Of a stretch of DNA of 64,000 nt, positions 49,703 through 58,110 are shown one piece after another (position 1 is the first letter of the stretch; each line of letters starts with the position of its first letter). The translations under genes and the position numbers were made by a program. The notes below the pieces were generated by a model. That model was not told where the DNA came from. It made no database searches and was given only the letters and a program-made list of their open reading frames with translations. This stretch comes from Streptomyces laurentii (lineage in GTDB: Bacteria > Actinomycetota > Actinomycetes > Streptomycetales > Streptomycetaceae): contig AP017424.1 in NCBI GenBank assembly GCA_002355495.1, positions 6,885,501 to 6,949,500 of the forward strand, written 5' to 3'.

Positions 49703-51076
49703 ATGGACGTGCGTACCGAAGCCGCCCGGACCGGGCACGCGCCCGGCCGGCATCGCACCGGCCGCCGAAGCGACCCGGCGCCCGCCGTCACGGTCGTGTT
49801 CCAGGCGCTGATCTGGGCCGGGGTGGCGGCGGTGCTCGCGCTGTGGTGGGCGGACACCCCCTCCGTCGTGGGACCGGTCGGCTGGTTCACCGGAGCGGGC
49901 CGGATCACCGGACTGCTCGCGGGGTACGCCTGCGCGGTCCTGGTGATCCTCATGGCACGGGTGCCGCTGCTCGACCGCACGGTGGGCAGCGACCGGCTGG
50001 CCCGCTGGCACGCCGCCGCGGGCCGCACGACGATCGTGCTGACACTCGCCCATGTGGTGTTGATCATCGAGGGCTACGCGCTGACCGTCCGCACGGATCC
50101 GTTCACCGAGACCACCCGGGTGGTGCTGCACTACCCGGACATGCTCGCGGCGACCGCCGGGCTGCTGCTCCTGCTCCTCACGGCGGTGGTCTCGGCGCGC
50201 GCGGCGCGGCGCCGGCTGAGCCACGAGACGTGGTACCACCTGCACCTGCTCACGTATGCCGCGGTCTTCCTCGCCTTCCTGCACCAGATCGCGAACGGCG
50301 CGGATCTCGACCGGCCGGGGGTGCAGGCCGCGTGGTACGCGCTGTACCTGGGGGCCGCCGCGCTGATCGTGTGGTTCCGGCTCCTCGCCCCGCTGCGCCT
50401 GTACCGGCGGCACCGGCTGCGGGTCGCGGAGGTCCGGACGGAGGCCCCGGGCGTGGTGTCCGTGCTGGTCACCGGCGAGCGGCTGGCCGAACTCGCCGTC
50501 CGCCCCGGGCAGTTCCTCCGCTGGCGGTTCCTGGCCCCGGGGCTGTGGTGGACCGCGTCGCCGTACTCGGTGTCCGCCGTCCCCGACGGGCGGAGCCTGC
50601 GGATCACCGTCAAGGCGGTGGGCGGCCACAGCGCCGCGGTCGCCGCGCTGCGCCTCGGCACCCGGGTGTGGGCCGAGGGGCCGTACGGTGCCCTCACCGC
50701 CGACCGCGCGGCGGGCCGGCCCGCGCTGCTGCTGGCGGCCGGGGTGGGCATCACGCCGCTGCGGGTGCTGTTCGAGACGCTCCCGGGCGATCCGGTGCTG
50801 ATCCACTGGGCCCGGCGGCCGGAGGAACTGGTGCTGCGGTACGAGATCGACGCCGTCGCGGCGCGGCGCGGCGCCCGCGCGTACTACTCGGTGAGCCGGC
50901 CCGACGGCTACCGGCTGCCGCTGGACGCCCGCACCCTGCACGACCTGGTGCCGGACCTCGCGCGGCGGGCCTGCTACCTGTGCGGCCCGCCGGGCTGGAC
51001 GGCGGCGGCCGAGGCGGCGCTGCGCGCGGCGGGAGTGCCCGCGCGCCGGATCCACCACGAGTCCTTCGCCTTCTGA
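49703..51076 (+). CDS. Ferric-reductase-like transmembrane flavoprotein
   Basis: A 457-residue protein. Six membrane helices (about 28-230) form a ferric-reductase-like haem-binding core with histidines in TIVLTLAHVVLIIEG, VVLHYP, YHLHLLTYAAVFLAFLHQ. The C-terminal half is a ferredoxin-NADP reductase-like module: WWTASPYSVSAVPDGR for FAD, LLLAAGVGITPLRVL for NAD(P)H, and CYLCGPPGWT before the HESFAF end that is typical for the group. It passes electrons from NAD(P)H across the membrane. The following genes, an FMN-binding protein and ApbE, suggest the acceptor is a covalently flavinylated extracytoplasmic protein. Confidence 0.88.
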   Translation: MDVRTEAARTGHAPGRHRTGRRSDPAPAVTVVFQALIWAGVAAVLALWWADTPSVVGPVGWFTGAGRITGLLAGYACAVLVILMARVPLLDRTVGSDRLARWHAAAGRTTIVLTLAHVVLIIEGYALTVRTDPFTETTRVVLHYPDMLAATAGLLLLLLTAVVSARAARRRLSHETWYHLHLLTYAAVFLAFLHQIANGADLDRPGVQAAWYALYLGAAALIVWFRLLAPLRLYRRHRLRVAEVRTEAPGVVSVLVTGERLAELAVRPGQFLRWRFLAPGLWWTASPYSVSAVPDGRSLRITVKAVGGHSAAVAALRLGTRVWAEGPYGALTADRAAGRPALLLAAGVGITPLRVLFETLPGDPVLIHWARRPEELVLRYEIDAVAARRGARAYYSVSRPDGYRLPLDARTLHDLVPDLARRACYLCGPPGWTAAAEAALRAAGVPARRIHHESFAF

Positions 51077-51152
51077 CCCTGTCTGGCCGCGTCCCCTGCC
51101 GCCGTCCGTGCCCCGCGCCGTTCCCGCCGACCGCCCCCCGAGGAGGCCCCCG

Positions 51153-51563
51153 ATGCGCCGTACGCTGCTCTCCGTCGCCGTGACCGCGGCCGGAGTGTGC
51201 ACGCTGCTCGCCCTGAAGCCGCACCAGCAGGCCGTGCCACCCGCCCTCGGGTCCGGGGCGGGTGGGGCCGGAGCCGGCGCCCCGGCCTCCGGCACGTACA
51301 CCGGGGACACCGTGGACACCCGCTACGGGCCGGTCCAGGTCCGGATCACGATCGAGGGCGGGCGGCTCACCCGGGCCACGGCGGTCCGGACCCCCTCGGA
51401 GAACGCGCGCGACCGGGAGACCGCCGGGTACGCGGTGCCGGTGCTCACCAGCGAGGCGCTGGCCGCGCAGAGCGCGCGGATCGACACGGTGTCGGGAGCC
51501 ACGTACACCAGCGAGGGCTACATACGGTCCCTGCAGAGCGCGCTGGACCAGGCCCATGGCTGA
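51153..51563 (+). CDS. Exported FMN-binding domain protein
   Basis: A 136-residue protein. An N-terminal signal or anchor helix (LLSVAVTAAGVCTLLAL) leads to a Gly/Ala linker and an FMN_bind domain: YTGDTVDTRYGPVQVRITIE and a C-terminal DTVSGATYTSEGY. The DxxSGAT motif is the ApbE target, where FMN is joined to a Thr through phosphate. Thr117 is the expected acceptor. It likely serves as a small extracytoplasmic electron carrier for the reductase encoded upstream. The ApbE gene overlaps its stop by 8 bases. Confidence 0.9.
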   Translation: MRRTLLSVAVTAAGVCTLLALKPHQQAVPPALGSGAGGAGAGAPASGTYTGDTVDTRYGPVQVRITIEGGRLTRATAVRTPSENARDRETAGYAVPVLTSEALAAQSARIDTVSGATYTSEGYIRSLQSALDQAHG

Positions 51564-52341
51564 CGACCCCGCGACCGGCGGCCCGGTGCCGTGGCGGCAC
51601 GCCGAACCGGTGATGGGCACCATGGTGTCGTTCACGCTGCGCCACCGGCCGACGCCCGCGCTGCGGGCCGCCCTGGACCGTGCCGTGGCGCTGCTGCACG
51701 AGGCCGACCGGGTGTTCTCCCCGTTCCTGCCGGACAGCGAGATCAGCCGGATGCGGCGCGGCGAACGGGGCCGGGCGGACGCCCCGCCCGAGGTGCGGCG
51801 GGTCCTGGAGCTGTGCGAGCACGCGCACAGCCGTACCCGGGGCGCCTTCGACGCCTGGGCGGGCGGCGCCGTCGATCCCTGCGGCCTGGTGAAGGGCTGG
51901 GCCGCCGAACGGGCCTGGCGGGTGCTGCGCGAGGCCGGCGCCACCGACGCGTGCGTCAACGCCGGCGGGGACGTACGGGTCGGTGGCGCGCCCGGCCCCG
52001 AGGGCGACTGGCGCACCGGGATCGCCGACCCCCGCAGGCCGGGCCGGCTGCTCGCGGTGGTGGCGGGGCGGGACCACGCGGTCGCCACCTCGGGGACGGC
52101 GGAACGCGGCGCGCATGTCGTCGACCCGCGCACCGGGGCCCCGGCCACCGGCCTCCTCGCGGCGACCGTGACCGGGCCGGAACTGCTGTGGGCCGACGTG
52201 TTCGCGACGGCGGCCCTGGTGCTGGGGGCGCGGGAGGCCCACCAGTGGATCGGCGCCCAGCCGGGGTACGCGCTGCTGACCGTCACGGCGGACGGCGAGG
52301 CGCGCGCGTCGGCGGACTTCCCGTTTGCTCCGGCCGGGTAG
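51556..52341 (+). CDS. apbE: FAD:protein FMN transferase
   Basis: A 261-residue enzyme that flavinylates the FMN-binding protein of the same operon. Family motifs are present: PVMGTMVSFTL near the start, DRVFSPFLPDSEISRMRRGE, GAVDPCGLVKGWAAERAW, NAGGDVRVGG and VATSGTAERGAHVVDPRTGA, with a final ADVFATAALVLGA. No signal peptide or lipobox is visible, unlike many ApbE proteins, so either it acts in the cytoplasm before export or the start is further upstream. An 8-base overlap with the substrate gene implies coupled translation. Confidence 0.92.
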   Translation: MADDPATGGPVPWRHAEPVMGTMVSFTLRHRPTPALRAALDRAVALLHEADRVFSPFLPDSEISRMRRGERGRADAPPEVRRVLELCEHAHSRTRGAFDAWAGGAVDPCGLVKGWAAERAWRVLREAGATDACVNAGGDVRVGGAPGPEGDWRTGIADPRRPGRLLAVVAGRDHAVATSGTAERGAHVVDPRTGAPATGLLAATVTGPELLWADVFATAALVLGAREAHQWIGAQPGYALLTVTADGEARASADFPFAPAG

Positions 52342-52350
52342 GGCGCGCGC

Positions 52351-52386
52351 GGGTGGTACGGGCTGCCGCCCGCGCCCGTACCACCC
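52351..52386. terminator. Perfect 13-bp hairpin between convergent genes
   Basis: GGGTGGTACGGGC at 52351-52363 and its complement at 52374-52386 flank a 10-base loop, 10 bases after the apbE stop and facing the MerR-methyltransferase gene on the other strand. A bidirectional terminator is likely. Confidence 0.7.
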
Positions 52387-52400
52387 CGTCGGCATACGGC

Positions 52401-52445
52401 GCGTCAGCCCACGAGGCTTCAGCCCACGACGCGTCAGGCCACGAG
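52401..52445. repeat. Three 15-bp tandem repeats over a gene end
   Basis: GCGTCAGCCCACGAG, GCTTCAGCCCACGAC and GCGTCAGGCCACGAG follow one another. The last unit contains the stop codon of the MerR-methyltransferase gene on the minus strand, and the TGA recurs in each unit because the period is a multiple of three. Confidence 0.6.
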
Positions 52446-53549
52446 CAGCCGCAGGCCGAGTTCGGCCGCGCCGAGATCGACGAGGTCGCGGTTGCGCTCG
52501 GCCCACCGGCCGGAGTCGAGGTCCTCGCGCAGCCGGTCCACCGCCCGCCGCTCGGCCTCCGGCCCGACCCTGGTCCACACCGACACCGCGCGCCGGACGT
52601 GCTCCTCCAGATACGCCTCGGGCCGCCGCCAGTAGGCCTCGAAGAAGCCGTCGGCGCAGTCCCAGGGGATGAGCACCGGCTCGATGCGGGCCCCGATCGC
52701 GCGGGCCAGCTGGTCGATCGAGGGACGGCCCGCGACGAGGCCCGAGACCTCGGGCAGGTAGTCGCGGCTCAGCCAGAAGCGGTTCCGCCAGCCGGCGTCG
52801 CTGGAGTCGTGCGTGAACACCACCACACGGCGGGCCACGCGCCGCATCTCGCGCAGCCCGGCGATCGGGTCGTGCCAGTGGTGGACGGTGCTGAAGGCCA
52901 TCGCGGCGTCGAAGGACCCGTCTTCGAACGGCAGGCTCTCCGCACCGGCGGCCACGCACGGCGCCGCGTCCGCAGGACGCTGCGCCCGCATGACGGCCGA
53001 CGGTTCGACGGCGGTCACGTCGCGGTCCGGGGGCTCGTACGAGCCGGTGCCGGCCCCGACGTTGAGGACCGTCCGCGCGTCCCCGAGCGCCTCCCATACC
53101 CGCGCGGCGATGCGCGGCTCGGTGCGCCGTGTCGCCGGATACGCGGACCCGATGGACTCGTACAACCGCGCGCCGAACACCTTCAGTTGATCCTCCGACG
53201 TCGTTCTGATGCCCATGGCCCGTGCCTCCAGTTCGGTGTCGATGGCCGCCACCATGGCGGTCGCGCGGTCGCGCTGCTCCAGCAGCAGACCGCGCAGCCG
53301 GTGCAGGTGCGCGACCGCGTCGGTGGCCGGGTCGTCGACCAGATCCGCGATCTCGCGCAGTCCGAAGCCCAGCCGCCGGTAGGCGAGCACCTCTCGCAGG
53401 CGCTCCACGTCGCCCGCCGCGTAGGCCCGGTAGCCGGCCGCGGTCCGCGCGGACGGCTGGACGAGGCCGATCTCGTCGTAGTGATGCAGCGTGCGGACGC
53501 TGACGCCGGCCAGCCCGGCCACGCGCCCCACGGTCAGGTGCTCTGCCAC
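52434..53549 (-). CDS. MerR-type regulator fused to a SAM-dependent methyltransferase
   Basis: 371 residues. Residues 1-110 are a MerR DNA-binding region: LTVGRVAGLAGVSVRTLHHY, DEIGLVQPSARTAAGYRAY, then a coiled-coil helix with LLLEQRDRATAMVAAIDTEL. Residues 120-371 are a class I methyltransferase with TVLNVGAGTGSYEPPDRDVT (SAM loop), AGAESLPFEDGSFDAAMAFS and a VVVFTHDS strand. In MerR proteins the C-terminus is normally the effector sensor, so here SAM or a methylation substrate may be sensed, or DNA binding may target the enzyme. GTG 53549 is preceded by AAGGTCGGGG. Both halves look complete. Confidence 0.85.
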   Translation of the reverse strand: MAEHLTVGRVAGLAGVSVRTLHHYDEIGLVQPSARTAAGYRAYAAGDVERLREVLAYRRLGFGLREIADLVDDPATDAVAHLHRLRGLLLEQRDRATAMVAAIDTELEARAMGIRTTSEDQLKVFGARLYESIGSAYPATRRTEPRIAARVWEALGDARTVLNVGAGTGSYEPPDRDVTAVEPSAVMRAQRPADAAPCVAAGAESLPFEDGSFDAAMAFSTVHHWHDPIAGLREMRRVARRVVVFTHDSSDAGWRNRFWLSRDYLPEVSGLVAGRPSIDQLARAIGARIEPVLIPWDCADGFFEAYWRRPEAYLEEHVRRAVSVWTRVGPEAERRAVDRLREDLDSGRWAERNRDLVDLGAAELGLRLLVA

Positions 53550-53626
53550 GTCCCCGACCTTGGCGCCTGACGCCACGTGAGGGTCAAGCGCCGCCCGGTC
53601 GGTGCCGCCGGGGGCATGCGCGGGCG

Positions 53627-54109
53627 TCACGAGCCGTAGTAGGCCGTGTACCAGGCGGACCGTCGCTCGACGGTGAAGTCCTCGAAGTCCGCCGCTTGTT
53701 CGCAGGCGAGGAGGCGGCGCAGCGCGGCGTCGGCCGCGCCGTCCGTCGTACGCCGGGACAGCAAGTACCGCTTGGTGCGGTCGAGCCCGCCTCCGCAGAG
53801 CAACTGGACGTCGATCGAGCAGTCGGCGTCGAAGCTCGCGGTCTTGGCGTCCCAGACGAGCGGGACGTCGTCGAGCGCGCCGGCGTGGAACAGCTGGACG
53901 CAGCACAGCTTCATCAGCGCGGTGTCGCCGTCCCCTTGGGACCGCCGCTCCCGCCGGATGTGCTCCCGGAGCAGCCGGCGGACCTCGTCGAGGTCCGCGC
54001 CGGCCGGGTGCAGGCCATGGAGGTCCAGCCACGCGTCCTCGTCCACGGGCTCCGCCCCTTCCCTGTGTCCTTGCGCCGGCGCGCCCTGCGACCGGCTGGA
54101 GAGGATCAT
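53627..54109 (-). CDS. Conserved-looking hypothetical protein
   Basis: A 160-residue soluble protein. No domain is recognised. It has WLDLHGLHPAGADLDEVRRL near the start, a Cys-containing segment MKLCCVQLFHAGALDDVPLV, WDAKTASFDADCSIDVQLLC, and ends DFTVERRSAWYTAYYGS. The mix of helix and aromatic C-terminus suggests a small globular domain. ATG 54109 has no strong ribosome site. A GNAT acetyltransferase gene lies upstream on the same strand, with 90 bases between. Confidence 0.65.
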   Translation of the reverse strand: MILSSRSQGAPAQGHREGAEPVDEDAWLDLHGLHPAGADLDEVRRLLREHIRRERRSQGDGDTALMKLCCVQLFHAGALDDVPLVWDAKTASFDADCSIDVQLLCGGGLDRTKRYLLSRRTTDGAADAALRRLLACEQAADFEDFTVERRSAWYTAYYGS

Positions 54110-54199
54110 GCCACGCTGGATTCGGTGCCTGATCCCGATGGGTCGCCTACGCGAGGACGGTGCCGCCGCGTGGATCCGGCGGCGTCCCGGTCCCGCTCG

Positions 54200-54712
54200 T
54201 CAGCCGTGGACCTCCGCGGGGGTGCGGAACGAGATCCAGACGTCGGGGGCCACGTCCGGCCGGCCCGGCACGGGCCGGCGTTCCTCCGTCCACGCGCCAC
54301 CGGCGATCCGCGTGGCGGCGCGCCGCCAGAAACGCACCGCGGCCGCGTTGGCGTCCTGGAACGCGATCTCCCACGCGCCCGGGTGCCTGGCCACGATCTC
54401 CTGGACGGCGCGCAGCCCGACCCCGGTCCGCCGCGCCCCGCGCACCACGAAGAAGCTGTTCAGCACGCGCGTCGGAGCGGCCAGACCGCGGACGAACGCG
54501 AATCCGGTGGGGCTGCCGGTGCCGTCCGTCAAGAGGTACGGCGCCCAGTCGGGGTCCGAGAAGGCCATGGGGAGCCGGTCGTCGCGGAAGGTTCCGTCGG
54601 CGCGGGGTAACCGGCCGTCGAACTCCGACATGTCGTGGCGGAACATCAGCCACAGCCGTTCCACGACGGGACGGTCGGCCGGGCCTGCGGGGCGAAGGGA
54701 TACGTCCGCCAT
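54200..54712 (-). CDS. GNAT-family N-acetyltransferase
   Basis: A 170-residue GNAT enzyme: SLRPAGPADRPVVERLWLMF at the start, the beta-4/acetyl-CoA strand LNSFFVVRGARRTGVGLRAV (the V-x-x-x-x-R-x-G-[VI]-G loop for CoA pyrophosphate), and IAFQDANAAAVRFWRRAA with the catalytic-side N/A-x-x-F helix. Acceptor is unknown. ATG 54712 follows AGGAGTCTC. Divergent from the TipA-like gene with 303 bases between. Confidence 0.88.
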   Translation of the reverse strand: MADVSLRPAGPADRPVVERLWLMFRHDMSEFDGRLPRADGTFRDDRLPMAFSDPDWAPYLLTDGTGSPTGFAFVRGLAAPTRVLNSFFVVRGARRTGVGLRAVQEIVARHPGAWEIAFQDANAAAVRFWRRAATRIAGGAWTEERRPVPGRPDVAPDVWISFRTPAEVHG

Positions 54713-55015
54713 GAGACTCCTTTGCAGAGGTGGTCGGCCGGCGGGTGTCACGGGCGCGACACGCGCCGACGGTCGAGCGTTCCAGGGTCCCGTGACGCGC
54801 GCGGGCGCTCCAGTCGTTCGTCGGCCATCGCGCGCCGGGGCGCCCCGGCTGTCGGCGCGGGCCGGTGGCCAGGCGGTGGTCGGCCGGCGGTCAGGCACCA
54901 CGGGGAGGTGCCCTCCGCCGCGTGGGGGGTTGCAGCTGCCGCTGCGGCAGCTTTTAGCGTCATGACCAGGGCCGGAAAGACCGGCCGGGCGACACGGTGG
55001 GGGAGAGGAGCGGCG
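54713..55015. other. Divergent intergenic region
   Basis: 303 bases between the GNAT and TipA-like genes. The right part holds the MerR-type promoter. The left 200 bases show no gene, repeat or clear promoter. Confidence 0.5.
54930..54960 (+). promoter_or_regulatory. MerR-type promoter with 19-bp spacer and palindromic operator
   Basis: -35 TTGCAG at 54930-54935 and -10 TAGCGT at 54955-54960 are separated by 19 bp, longer than normal. The spacer carries the perfect palindrome AGCTGCCGCTGCGGCAGCT (54934-54952), with 9-bp arms around one base. This is the arrangement that MerR regulators untwist to activate transcription. Autoregulation by the TipA-like product at 55016 is inferred. Confidence 0.8.
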
Positions 55016-55774
55016 ATGGAATGGCCCATCTCGGAGGTGGCCCGGATGTCGGGTGTCACCGCCCGGACCCTGCGTCACTACGACGAGATCGGACTGATGA
55101 CGCCGTCCCGTATCGGCGCCGGCGGTCTCCGCTACTACGAGGAGCCGCAGATCCTGCGGTTGCAGCAGATCCTCGTACTGCGGTCGCTGGGCGTCGGGCT
55201 GTCGGAGATCGACCGGATCCTGTCCGAGCGGGTCGACGAGGTGGAGGCGCTGCGCCGCCACCACGAGCGGCTGCTCGCGGAGCGGGACCGGCTCGACGTG
55301 CTCGTCGGCACCGTCTCCCGCACGATCGCCACCCTGGAGCAGTCAAGAAAGGAAGGACGACCCATGACCATCAACCGACCGGAGAACCTCTTCGAGGGAG
55401 TCCAGCCCGCCCAGTACGAGGAGAACATGCGTGAGTTCCCCGGCCTCGCCGAGGAACTCGGGCGCCGCGCCGCCGGGATGAGCCAGGCGGACGCCGACGC
55501 CGCGCACCGGGCGCGCACCGCGCAGATGATCCGGCTGGCCGAACTCATGGCCGCGGGCCACCCGGCCGGCGCCGAGCCGGTCCTGGCCGAGATCGACGCC
55601 CAGTACCGGGCGCTGACCGGGATGCGGGCCGTCTCCGCCGAGGAGTACCGCGCCATCGGTCGCGCCTGCGTGGACAACGGCACGTGGCGGGCCGCCTACG
55701 AGGCGATCGCCCCGGGCCTGGCCGCGTACCAGCGCGACGCGATCGACGCGTACGTCACCGCCCGGCTGAGCTGA
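55016..55774 (+). CDS. TipA-like MerR-family regulator
   Basis: 252 residues, close to TipAL (253). Residues 1-75 are MerR DNA-binding: WPISEVARMSGVTARTLRHY and DEIGLMTPSRIGAGGLRYY. A coiled coil (75-113) connects to a TipAS-like drug-sensing domain (117-252) with FEGVQPAQYEENMREFPGLA and a final AIAPGLAAYQRDAIDAYVTA. Cys218 may match the thiopeptide-binding Cys of TipAS, but alignment is needed. An internal ATG at 55364 (Met117) with GGAAGGAC 7 bases upstream would give a free sensor domain, as in tipA. ATG 55016 has GGAGAGGAG. The upstream palindrome suggests autoactivation, probably by a cyclic peptide or another drug. Confidence 0.88.
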   Translation: MEWPISEVARMSGVTARTLRHYDEIGLMTPSRIGAGGLRYYEEPQILRLQQILVLRSLGVGLSEIDRILSERVDEVEALRRHHERLLAERDRLDVLVGTVSRTIATLEQSRKEGRPMTINRPENLFEGVQPAQYEENMREFPGLAEELGRRAAGMSQADADAAHRARTAQMIRLAELMAAGHPAGAEPVLAEIDAQYRALTGMRAVSAEEYRAIGRACVDNGTWRAAYEAIAPGLAAYQRDAIDAYVTARLS

Positions 55775-55780
55775 GCGGCG

Positions 55781-55824
55781 GCTCCGGCGCCCTCGCGGGG
55801 GACGCCCCGCGAGGGCGCCGGAGC
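55781..55824. terminator. Perfect 20-bp hairpin between convergent genes
   Basis: The arms at 55781-55800 and 55805-55824 are exact complements around the 4-base loop GACG. It lies 6 bases after the TipA-like stop and 19 bases after the end of the channel gene on the other strand, so it can terminate both. Confidence 0.75.
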
Positions 55825-55843
55825 ACGCGGGGCCTCTCCGCTC

Positions 55844-57718
55844 CTACTGCTCGGCGAGGACGATCACGGCGTCCTCCGGGCCGAGGACGAGCGGGGCGTT
55901 CTTCGGCGGGTTGAGGTAGACGCCGTAGCGCGGCGGGTCCTCGCTGTGGCGGGCCAGGCGGTAGCCGAGGGCGGTCTCGCCGGTCCGCCGGGCCGCCTCG
56001 GCGACCGTGGAGAAGTTGGCCTCCGTGCCGAGGACCACGTAGTTGCATGCCGGCTTGAGGTAGATCTCGGACCCCTCGGGGTCGAAGAGATCGGCGAACA
56101 CGTCGTACAGGGCGTGGTTCTCGGTCAGTTGGGTGAGCATCAGGCTGATCACCTTGGTGCTGACGATGAAGTCGTCGGCCTTGGTGACCTGGGCGACCTC
56201 GCGGTTGGCGTCGTCGTTCATCTCGGTGACGATCGAGTACGGGTCGCCCAGGCCGTCCTCGATGTCGCGCAGGTGGAGCAGGGTCACGAGGGTCCGGTCG
56301 TCGGCCGAGCCGGGCGCGACGGAGTCGTCCGACAGGACCACGATGTGCCGGTAGTCGTTCAGGTCCAGGGACTCCAGCGACGAACGCCGGGTCGGCACAC
56401 AGGACTTGTAGCCCACCGTCAGGTTCCGCACCGGCCGTCGGAGGGCGGCCTCCGGCCGGTTCGGGGCCGCGATGTCGAGGGTGGAACCGGGCTGGACGAA
56501 GCTGTCGAGCAGCGTCACGAGCTTCGTCGTCCGGGAGTTCTCCCCGATGAGCAGCGTGTGGTCGAGGGAAGGCGGCTGCGCGGGCGCCGAGGTGATCGCC
56601 TCCTCGACGATCGTGGGGCGCCGGGTGGCCGGGCGGATCAGCAGGTCGTCCTCCGCGAGGACGAGCAGCTGGTCGCCGGAGCGTATCTCGGTGTCCATGG
56701 CCGGGTTGAGCAGGACCTCGCCGTCGCCGCGCCGCAGCCCGGCCGCCATCCCGACCTCGTAGGCGTGCAGCGCCTCCCCGTACGTCGTGCCCATCAGGCG
56801 CGGCTCCTCGCGGAGGTAGAACTCGTTGCCGATGAAGCTGAGGAGTTCGTTGAAGACCCCGGAGAGACCGGTCTGCCGGTGCGCCTGCGCGATGAGGCGT
56901 ACGGCGATGTCCTCGGCGTCGATGACCAGCGCGCCGTCGCCCGCGGCGAGCCGGGCCGCCGCGAGGTTCTCCGAGTCGTGCACGGCGGCCACGATGTGCG
57001 GCCGAGTCCCCTGCCAGGCGCGGCTGTTCAGGAGCAGGAGCACCTTGATGACCTCGACGTCGCGGTCGCTGCCCACGGAGGGCAGCACCATGACGGACTT
57101 CGCGGTGTCCGGGCTGACCAGCTCCAGGTCGTGGCGTATCAGCGGGTTGCCGGACCGGCAGATCACCCGGGTCTTGCCCGTGTCGGGTATCCGCGCCCGG
57201 ATCGCGTCCTCCATCGAGACCTTGTCGCGGTCCGCGAGGATCACCACGCACGAGCGCCGTTCGCTCTGGTTGGCCTCGACGAGTTCGGCGATCACCGTGA
57301 AGACCTGGTCCGACCAGCCGAGGACGACCGTGTGCCCGGCCTCGATCAACCGCGAGCGTCCCTTGCGGAGTTCCTGCAGCCGCTCGTTGAGCCCGGTCGT
57401 CAGGACACCGATGAGCGCGCTGACGATGAAGATGCCGCCGATGGTCACGGCCAGCATGAGGCCGAGGAACAGCGGTCCGCCGGTGTCCCCTCCCATGGTG
57501 CCGGGGTCGAGCGTGCGCAGCAGGCTCATCCACGCGACGCCGTACCAGCCGCCGTTGTCCTCGGCGTCGGTGTCCGTGAACAGGACCACCAGGGTGGAGG
57601 CGAGCGTGATGAGCACGAGCGAGGCCAGCGCCAGCCAGCTGATCAGGGCGGGTGTGCCACGGTCCATGGTGCCGTCGAACCAGTACCGGAACCGGGTCCG
57701 CAGTTTTCCGCGTGCCAC
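55844..57718 (-). CDS. CASTOR/POLLUX-type ion channel with RCK domains
   Basis: A 624-residue protein. Two or three membrane helices at 20-115 (LISWLALASLVLITLASTLV, GLMLAVTIGGIFIVSALIG) are followed by two RCK/TrkA-N-like nucleotide-binding domains. The first starts HTVVLGWSDQVFTVIAELVE, the second HTLLIGENSRTTKLV. The organisation matches plant CASTOR/POLLUX and bacterial relatives, which pass Ca2+ or K+ under ligand control. GTG 57718 is chosen because GGGGAGG lies 6 bases upstream. A start 20 codons earlier (57778) lacks one. Ion selectivity cannot be read from sequence. Confidence 0.85.
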   Translation of the reverse strand: MARGKLRTRFRYWFDGTMDRGTPALISWLALASLVLITLASTLVVLFTDTDAEDNGGWYGVAWMSLLRTLDPGTMGGDTGGPLFLGLMLAVTIGGIFIVSALIGVLTTGLNERLQELRKGRSRLIEAGHTVVLGWSDQVFTVIAELVEANQSERRSCVVILADRDKVSMEDAIRARIPDTGKTRVICRSGNPLIRHDLELVSPDTAKSVMVLPSVGSDRDVEVIKVLLLLNSRAWQGTRPHIVAAVHDSENLAAARLAAGDGALVIDAEDIAVRLIAQAHRQTGLSGVFNELLSFIGNEFYLREEPRLMGTTYGEALHAYEVGMAAGLRRGDGEVLLNPAMDTEIRSGDQLLVLAEDDLLIRPATRRPTIVEEAITSAPAQPPSLDHTLLIGENSRTTKLVTLLDSFVQPGSTLDIAAPNRPEAALRRPVRNLTVGYKSCVPTRRSSLESLDLNDYRHIVVLSDDSVAPGSADDRTLVTLLHLRDIEDGLGDPYSIVTEMNDDANREVAQVTKADDFIVSTKVISLMLTQLTENHALYDVFADLFDPEGSEIYLKPACNYVVLGTEANFSTVAEAARRTGETALGYRLARHSEDPPRYGVYLNPPKNAPLVLGPEDAVIVLAEQ

Positions 57719-58110
57719 CGATGCCTCCCCGTGCCTGTCGGTTGCCGCGCCCCGCGCGACGGGGGCCGTCCTCGTCACCCGGCCCCGATGTGGTGATCAT
57801 TCTTTCATTTCGCACAGGAGTGCTCGCCAGTGAACCAGGGTCCTGATCACGGCGATTGCTCGCATGTGGTGGGCGAATCCCCCCGAAACGGCGGCGATTG
57901 AGGCGAGGTGGTGGAAGCGGTCTGGTGGAGCGGTGGCGCCTCGAAAGGAGCGGTCCGGTGCGGCGCGGGCCCAAGGAATCGGAGCGGTCAGCCCTGAGAA
58001 CCCGGCGGCCCCCCCACGCGAAAGCGCCCGGCCGGGGCATCCCCGGCCGAGCGCCTGTGCTCGCCGCTCGCGGCCTGATCGAGCCGACGGTGTCGGCGAC
58101 GGCCGGGGCG
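57719..58110. other. Intergenic region, no gene recognised
   Basis: 392 bases between the channel start and the end of the VCBS protein gene. The AT-richer stretch around 57795-57830 probably holds the channel promoter. A minus-strand frame at 57797-57940 has a faint transposase-tail look but lacks a start and any motif, so it is not called. Confidence 0.4.
58029..58049 (-). terminator. Hairpin terminator of the VCBS-repeat gene
   Basis: CGGCCGGGG at 58029-58037 pairs with CCCCGGCCG at 58041-58049, followed on the minus strand by GGGCGCTTTC. It lies about 60 bases beyond the stop of the protease-like gene. Confidence 0.6.

Noticed and set aside
57797..57940. Minus-strand frame with a faint transposase-tail appearance.
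   Set aside because: No start, no catalytic motif, no terminal repeats. The similarity is too weak to separate from chance.
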